DNA from: Ottelia alismoides | Lineage: Eukaryota; Streptophyta; Magnoliopsida; Alismatales; Hydrocharitaceae | Assembly: GCA_037367405.1 (NCBI GenBank) | Contig: JAZKJV010003131.1 | Coordinates: forward strand, 62,001-126,000 | DNA length: 64,000 bases | Direction: 5' to 3' | Part shown: positions 59,901 to 64,000 of the stretch, piece after piece | Layout: each line of letters begins with the position of its first letter | Position numbering within the stretch: position 1 is the stretch's first letter | Translations under genes and position numbers: made by a program | The notes under the pieces: generated by a model | Databases searched by the model: none | What the model was told of the DNA's origin: nothing | The model's input: only the letters and a program-made list of their open reading frames with translations

Positions 59901-60109
59901 TAAACAACCCTGCATTCCATGAACGGACCAAGCATATTGAGGTGGATTGTCACTTCATACGAGATATGATTCAGAAAGGATTCATTGCCACATCTCATGT
60001 TACTTCAGAGAACCAGACTGCAGATATATTCACCAAGGCATTGTTACGAGGTCCATTTCAGAAGTGTGCTTCCAAGCTGAGCATGATTGACATCTATGCT
60101 CCATCTTGA
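56906..60109 (+). CDS. Copia-3 pol: protease, integrase, RT, RNase H, intact frame
   Basis: 1067 codons without a stop, counted from the Met before the protease DSG motif; the frame was originally joined to gag, so this Met is not a proven start. Domains by residue: protease DSGATHHL (2-9), pre-integrase zinc finger HLRYGH..CEACQLGKHH (about 130-167), integrase core with DVWGP, SDNALE and NGVAERKHRH (about 185-290), a Pro-rich linker (about 430-450, coded by CCACCA repeats), RT from WSLV..CKWVFTVK (about 590) with YVDD (about 750), and RNase H with ADADYAGCPKDRKST (about 912) and CDNQAALFI (about 988). It ends at the TGA 60107-60109. All key residues I can check are present, so enzymes from this copy could be active if expressed. 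Confidence 0.93.
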   Translation: MDSGATHHLCGDQSLLTGYTQIPPGRTVVIANGTHSPITGQGEIRLTPSMQLKNVLHAPHFSMNLLSISQITKDLHCRAIFDPSSLFFQDIRMGNVIGHGYEQGGLYRLNQTPFAGTTSSPAEQVSPLLWHLRYGHLPLQTLRLVLPYSLSHTPIQCEACQLGKHHRSSFPSSQGRSSNSKFELFHVDVWGPSRVPDHQGHRFYIVFVDDYSRASWVFLMKNKSEAGNIIIHFLNEIQNVFSTSVKIMRSDNALELCTNNLANYYSSKGIIHQTSCAHTSQQNGVAERKHRHLLDVTRSLLIQSHVPYSYWGDAVLTACYLINRMPSSVLNEQVPFSLIYPDKDLFIHTPRVFGSVAFVHQLSPGSDKLSPRAVKCVFVGYSRTQKGYKCFVPVRRRYMISADVTFFESIMYFSESGNMQPPPISPDTVFMAPPTSPPSPPSPPPPPPPPPPPPPPSTVSPLPFHYTRRPNPAHGSDQSTSSPMVCNENINVDGSDDISEQDALQEHVDSTEDLDVPIALRKPKRSCAKYPVSAAVSFERLSGHFRTFALALSATDIPQNHHEALQDSRWRLAMEEEMATLQSRGTWSLVTIPPDVNPVSCKWVFTVKHNADGSIDRYKARLVARGFTQTYGVDYLDTFSPVARHSTLRILLSVAVTRDWPLYQLDVKNAFLYGDLQEEVYMQQPPGFAVEGECSKVCRLHKAIYGLKQSPRAWFQKLSDLFEKQGYKRSNADHSLFVQKTARGIIVIMVYVDDILITGDDDQGIKQAKERLGTEFVTKDLGVLRYFLGLEFARNPYGLVMSQRKYVTDLLSETGMLGCRPATTPMDPSMKLYDDDTEEVDMRRYRELVGKLLYVTITRPDILFAVSRVSQFMEQPRQVHMDAIHMILRYLKSSPGKGLLFKKGKGISISACADADYAGCPKDRKSTSGYAVYVGDALVSWRSKKQTVVARSSAESEYRAMAQATTEMMWVKAVLTDLCLDVPLPMNLECDNQAALFIVNNPAFHERTKHIEVDCHFIRDMIQKGFIATSHVTSENQTADIFTKALLRGPFQKCASKLSMIDIYAPS

Positions 60110-60116
60110 GGGGGAG
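60109..60116 (+). other. Copia-3 polypurine tract
   Basis: AGGGGGAG between the stop codon and the 3' LTR. Confidence 0.93.
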
Positions 60117-60260
60117 TGTTGACGCATATTGAGTTACTGTACCTCTTTGTTATTTTCTTTTCTTGTTATTCTCTTTATGTAATTTACCCATAGGCTACTC
60201 TCCTATATAAGAGAGCCTAGGGCTATGGAATAGATCAACTCTCATTCTCTTTTCCCAACA
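60117..60260 (+). repeat. Copia-3 3' LTR
   Basis: 144 bp, no difference from the 5' LTR. Confidence 0.97.
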
Positions 60261-60934
60261 GAAACCATTCGTCTGCAAAGGTAATATTGATGGCGAAGCG
60301 ACCTCCTTGTCGAAAGATGAACGACCCCCATGGTAAGAGGTCCATACTAGAAGGTCTACCGCCCGGTGCCTCACCATGGAAACCCAAAGTCCGAGGTTCC
60401 CTCGGGAGCAGACCCGTAGAGTATATCACCACTAGTCTCCCCACATGGTTGACAACCACCTCAATGTCGTCATAAGTTCGAGCCCTTAGTGGAAGCACCC
60501 GGACAACCACACACACCGACGAACCATGGAACAGAGTTCCATCACGAATCCTCGGGCAATGCCATGCAACCTTGGTTCCTCTCCCAATGCCATGAGAACC
60601 TTTGACAAGTTCCTTTCAACTACTCAAGCAATCACCGTTCGATCGCCAAGAAGAATGACGTCCCTGGTGAACTCAAGTTCCACACTTGTCTTCGCTGCAT
60701 CCGAGAATGAGACTCCTTCCCTAAGCATATAGATGCTTGTATCTACAAAAATACCTCTATGAAGATCTTTCTCAAGGCCTTAAATCGGTTGAAAATTTCA
60801 TCCATTTCATTCAGCGTCCATTCTATCGGCAGCTTTAAAGGCTCAAATGTCGGCATTTTGGTCAAATTTTGACTTGTTAAAGCTGAATTTCGACCGAAAT
60901 TCGACGTAATTTGATGCCATGATCTTTCGTCAAT

Positions 60935-61184
60935 CTCATCGCCGCCATCTACTGGTCACTGATTAGAAGAGAAGCAAGGCTAAGGGTGTGCCGTGGAAGA
61001 TTGACTTCTCCAAAGCATAATTGGAGGTTCCTGTGGACTTCGCTGGGGAAGAGAGGCTTCATGGCGATGTGGTTGGCATGGACCAAGAGATGTATCACTG
61101 CCGCATCCCATGCTGTGCTTGTCAATGGTTGACCGGAGGGGGTTTTCTTTCAGTCGCAACAGGGCATTAAACAGGAGTGTCTGC
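60935..61184 (+). pseudogene. LINE-C reverse transcriptase fragment
   Basis: Plus-strand residues GVPWKIDFSKA and, in another frame, VFFQSQQGIKQECL match the LINE RT blocks WKIDFAKAY and GGFFQPRRGIRQGCP in LINE-2. It is cut on the right by hAT-2 immediately after the second block and on the left by LINE-B. Only about 80 codons remain. Confidence 0.75.
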
Positions 61185-61189
61185 CATGG

Positions 61190-61320
61190 AAGGCCATGTC
61201 GGCGATATATCGGCGATATATCGCTGATATATCGGTTTCGATGACTCCCCCATCTCGATATTCCTGTGTATATCCTTTTACACGGTATCGGCGATATGTC
61301 GTCGACACATGGCATATTCC
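61190..61320. promoter_or_regulatory. hAT-2 subterminal repeat cluster
   Basis: Repeated CGGCGATATATCG-type motifs on both strands. Subterminal motif clusters are known binding sites for hAT transposases such as that of Ac; the same motif type is at both ends of hAT-1. Binding is inferred. Confidence 0.55.
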
Positions 61321-61538
61321 TTTCTTCCTTGCTAAGTTTTGGCATCTTTTTTTGCCAATAAATGAGGCATATCGGCAACCATTTCCACCATCTCAACCTT
61401 GACATTCCAACCTTGCTTTCCCCTCTTCCTTTGCATTTTGAGGTGAGATTTTGATTTCCTCTTCCTTAGTGATTTTGTTCTCAATTTTTTATGTATTAGT
61501 ATTGCATAATTTTTGTTCTCATTTTTGTTATGTATTAG

Positions 61539-61728
61539 AACCCATTTAATGGTCTAGTGGCAGTACAGTGTGTCTACCACACAAAAGACCAGGGTTCAAA
61601 TCCCACTCTTGCAGGGGTTGCGTTAGGTAGTCGACGTCCAGCGCAAAAAATAGTCGAATCTTTCAACATGGATTTGAGCAAGAATCCATGTAGCCGACCC
61701 TACTTATAGTGGGAGAAGGCTTAGCACT
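61539..61728 (+). mobile_element. tRNA-derived SINE (Au-like), 190 bp
   Basis: It has a pol III A box TGGTCTAGTGG (61550-61560) and B box GGTTCAAATCC (61593-61603). The 3' part GTAGCCGACCCTACTTATAG..GGGAGAAGGCTTA resembles the conserved 3' end of Au-type plant SINEs. Short flanking repeats TATTAG lie on both sides (61533-61538 and 61729-61734). It is inside hAT-2, upstream of the tandem array. Confidence 0.8.
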
Positions 61729-61778
61729 TATTAGTATTGCATAATTTCCTTTTGCATGTAATTTGGGTTCTAAATTTT

Positions 61779-62540
61779 GGGGCTTTTGATGTTTGTATAG
61801 TAATTAAGAGATCTTATGGATGAATTGGTTTGGATCTCTTGTTTAGGAGTTAGGAAACATGATTTAGTGGTGATTTTTGTTTATAAAATGTGTGTATTTA
61901 AATAAATCCGAAAATTTTAAAAAAATAGATCCACAAATTATTGAGTTTTTTGTTAATGAAATTTGGGGCTTTTAATTTTTGTGTGTTCATTAAGAGATGT
62001 TATGGTTGAATGGAGTTGTATGTATTGTTTAGGAGTTAGGAAACAAAATTTATGGTGAAATTTGTTTACAAAATGTGTGTATTTAATAAATCCGAAAATT
62101 AAAGAAAAATAGGTCCACATTTTATTGAGTTTTTGTTCATGAAATTTGGGGCTTTTGATTTTTTTGTGTTTATTAAGAGATGTTATGGATGGATGGAGTT
62201 GGATCTTTTGTTTAAGAGTTAGGAAACATGATTTGGTGGTGATTTTTGTTAATAAAATTTGTCTAATTAAATAAATCCGAAAATTAAAAAAATAGATCCA
62301 CAATTTAGTGATTTTTTTTTTGTTCACAAACTTTGAGGCTTTTGATTTATGTGTGTTTACTAAGTGATGTTATGGATGGATGGAGTTGGATCTCTTGTTT
62401 AGGAGTTAGGAAACATGATTTGGTGGTGATTTTTGTTAACGAAATGTGTCTAATTAAATAAATCCGAAAATTAAACAAAAATAGATCCACAATTTAGTGA
62501 GTTTTTGTTCATTAAATTTGGGGATTTTGATTTTTGTGTG
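61779..62540 (+). repeat. hAT-2 upstream tandem array, about 185-bp units
   Basis: The marker GGGGCTTTTGAT (with variants) starts at 61779, 61965, 62148, 62335 and 62520, giving spacings of 186, 183, 187 and 185 bp. Each unit also contains TTTAGGAGTTAGGAAACA and AATAAATCCGAAAATT. The array ends just before an AG acceptor at 62551-62552, so it probably lies in the 5' intron of the transposase gene. Confidence 0.88.
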
Positions 62541-62562
62541 TTTTTTGTTCAGGATTCAATAT

Positions 62563-64000
62563 CATGGCACAATCCGGTTCAGACTCTGATGGTCTCGTAG
62601 ACAGATGGACTTGGATGGGGAGAGATTGGTTGGAAGTATGGCACCGCTTCAGATGACAACAAAGCGAAACCACAGTGCAACTTCTGTGGGAAGAGGTTGG
62701 GAAGATGGGGTATTACTAGACTGAAGCATCATCTTGTTGGCAGCAATAAAAATGTTGCTAAGTGCACTCGTTGTCCAAAAGATATGAGGGACTTGGTGAA
62801 GGCTAGAATGGGGGAGGGGGGGGAGAAGGAGAAGGATGTGGAGAGGTCCAGGCGGGGTGAACAGTTCAAGGAGTTCATGTTTGAGAAGGAGTTCAATGTC
62901 CTCTCAGATTCAGACGACGAGGACTTTGTATACCGCGATGAAATTCAGACCGAAGCGGAGAGGAGGGCGTACAGGAGGGTGACAAAGGAGTCCATGAGGA
63001 GCGAGTTTGAGAGGAGAGAACTCGCTGGTGCACGTGGCGGCTACCCTGGTGCCGACGGCAGTGGGAGTGGTTCTGGAGGTGCACCAGTATCACCCACTAA
63101 GAAATACAAGGGGAAGGGACTAGAATCATTATTGACGTGGAGTGGGTCCATGCAGTACAAGTCAAGTAAGGACCCGAAGCAAAAGACGGTGAAGGGGATG
63201 TTCACCAATGCACGGGAGAGAGTGGGCAAGGCCATGGACAAGCTCTTCTTTGGGGAGAGAATCCCATCCCATGTCGCTAGTGGACCTTTATTACAACACG
63301 CCATTGATGAGATCGCCGCAGCTGGAACGGGAGTGAAGGCTCCCACTGCGAAAGAGTTGATGAACAAGTATCTTGCACAGGAGAAGGAGGAGATGAACGA
63401 GTGTATCTCGGACCTGAGGAAGGGATGGCCAGAGTATGACGTGACACTGATGTGTGATGCCTGGACAAGCTATACGAGGAAGCAGATCATTAACTTCCTC
63501 GTTTACTGCGACGGTAAGACCATTTTTCTTAAATCTGTCGATGCATCTGAACATGTCAAGGACTACAAGTACCTGCTGAAGTTGATGATGGACGTCATTA
63601 AGGACGTTGAGAAAGAGAACATTGTACAGATTGTGACGGATAACGGCATCAACTTCAAGAAAGTAGGTAAAACAATAATGAAGTCTAACATCTACGGAAT
63701 TTTTTGGACATCTTGTGCTGCACATTGCATAGATCTGATTCTGAAGGACTTCGGCAAGAGGAAGCTCGTCGCGAAGGTGATGGAACAAGCACAGACGATC
63801 ACGAATTTCATTTACAACCATTCCAAAGTGTTGTCTTTGATGAGGCGGACGTGCAATGATGAGTTGGTGAGGCTTGGCATCACACGCTTTGCAACCAATT
63901 TTATAGCGTTGCAAAGCCTCAAACAACACAAGGCAGGGTTGAAGAACATGTGCTGCCAAGGTGAATGGTTCGAGAACCCAGAAGCTCGGACCGAAGGAGG
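62563..64000 (+). pseudogene. hAT-2 transposase, N-terminal half, one frameshift, continues beyond window
   Basis: The ATG at 62563 (MAQSGSDSDG) follows a splice acceptor. The frame shifts near 62605 in a G-rich stretch; from 62601 a second frame stays open for 466 codons to the window end. It encodes a BED-type zinc finger (CNFCGKRLGRWG..LKHHL, from 62676), an acidic segment, a KVG..DKLFF region, then a DUF659 transposase core with CDAWTSY (catalytic Asp region, about 63455), VTDNGINFKKVG (second Asp, about 63636) and CAAHCIDLIL (about 63716). The dimerisation domain and third catalytic residue must lie outside the window. Codons and order match hAT-1, which is far more damaged. Apart from the single shift this copy looks recent. 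Confidence 0.85.

Larger units (their letters stand above)
55225..60260 (+). mobile_element. Copia-3: young Ty1/Copia retrotransposon in LINE-B
   Basis: Identical 144-bp LTRs, primer site, leader, gag-pol and polypurine tract, with perfect 5-bp duplications GAAAC (55220-55224 and 60261-60265). Same family as Copia-1. The pol part is a single open frame of 1067 codons, while gag has four lesions. It is the youngest LTR insertion visible here by LTR identity. Confidence 0.97.
54480..60920 (-). pseudogene. LINE-B ORF1 remnant, split by Copia-3
   Basis: A possible start at 60920 (MASNYVEFRSKF) leads, with frame changes, into EPLKLPIEWTLNEMDEIFNRF and then VVVRVLPLRARTYDDIEVVVNHVGRLVV (about 60420-60510). 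The latter looks like the RNA-binding region of plant LINE ORF1 proteins (DUF4283-like; family assignment inferred). Copia-3 interrupts it at 55225-60260. The part 54480-55224 carries only short broken frames. Confidence 0.65.
48600..60930 (-). mobile_element. LINE-B: old plant L1-type LINE, about 4.6 kb net, split by three LTR elements
   Basis: Minus-strand ORF1 (60920 to about 54480) and ORF2 (54474 to about 48700) can be followed across insertions of Copia-3, a short non-autonomous LTR element and a Copia-Z fragment. It is another subfamily than LINE-1/2. The 3' end near 48600 has no A-run, so it is truncated or decayed. No target duplication was found. Confidence 0.8.
61185..64000 (+). 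mobile_element. hAT-2: hAT DNA transposon, right end outside window
   Basis: The left end CATGGAAGGCCATGTCGGCG resembles the hAT-1 ends (CATAGAAG..CCATATCG). It is followed by dense GATATATCG motifs to about 61310. The presumed 8-bp target copy is GTGTCTGC (61177-61184), which cannot be checked because the right end is missing. A SINE, a 185-bp tandem array and the transposase follow in the same order as in hAT-1. Confidence 0.85.

Noticed and set aside
61539..61728. tRNA gene
   Set aside because: A and B boxes are present but the cloverleaf is not, and a long Au-like 3' part and flanking repeats show it is a SINE.
63041..63959. Minus-strand open frames of 108 and 222 codons near the window end
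   Set aside because: They are shadows of the plus-strand hAT-2 transposase frame, which carries all recognisable motifs.

Overview
The window is nuclear DNA of a flowering plant. It shows one host exon of a CSTF77-like gene, short-LTR Copia elements primed by initiator tRNA-Met, Tekay/Del-like Ty3 LTRs, plant L1-type LINEs, BED-finger hAT transposons, MITEs and a tRNA-derived SINE. I cannot name the species. Apart from the 110-bp exon at 5052-5161, almost everything is transposable elements inserted into each other. The introns on both sides of the exon are filled with them, and no second host exon is visible downstream. The downstream intron therefore appears to be longer than 58 kb.

Layout, with nesting resolved from target-site duplications (TSDs). 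(1) 1-5003 is Copia-1, cut by the window start and ending 48 bp before the exon. (2) 5052-5161 is the CSTF77 exon. (3) 5794-46335 is Copia-X, a pol-less LTR element of about 2.5 kb net, opened by two large insertions. The first is hAT-1 (7030-32682, 8-bp TSD GCCACAAC). hAT-1 carries Copia-2 (26929-32029, TSD GATCC) and Tekay solo LTR-A (8344-23545). LTR-A is split by LINE-1 (10819-22130, +), which is split by LINE-2 (11399-17520, -). The second insertion in Copia-X is Tekay solo LTR-B (33720-46076, -, TSD CGTCC). LTR-B contains a hAT-type MITE (35175-35402) and a decayed Tekay element (36192-44489, +).

(4) 46577-48600 is decayed Copia-Y, with a Harbinger-type MITE and two nested hAT-type MITEs. 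(5) About 48600-60930 is LINE-B (-), split by a Copia-Z LTR fragment, a 2.1-kb non-autonomous LTR element (50348-52479) and the young Copia-3 (55225-60260, TSD GAAAC, identical LTRs). (6) About 60935-61184 is a scrap of another LINE reverse transcriptase. hAT-2 (61185 to beyond the window) is inserted into it. hAT-2 has a SINE and a 185-bp tandem array before a mostly open transposase frame.

No complete autonomous element remains. Copia-1 keeps an open gag-protease frame but has a broken pol. Copia-3, of the same family, keeps an open protease-integrase-RT-RNase H frame but has a broken gag. The most novel signal is a structured leader RNA upstream of gag in the Copia elements. It is a hairpin with a fixed 15-nt loop, a stem whose sequence changes while pairing is kept, and an invariant loop heptamer GTCTACA that is complementary to a downstream TGTAGAC. 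This layout would form a pseudoknot.
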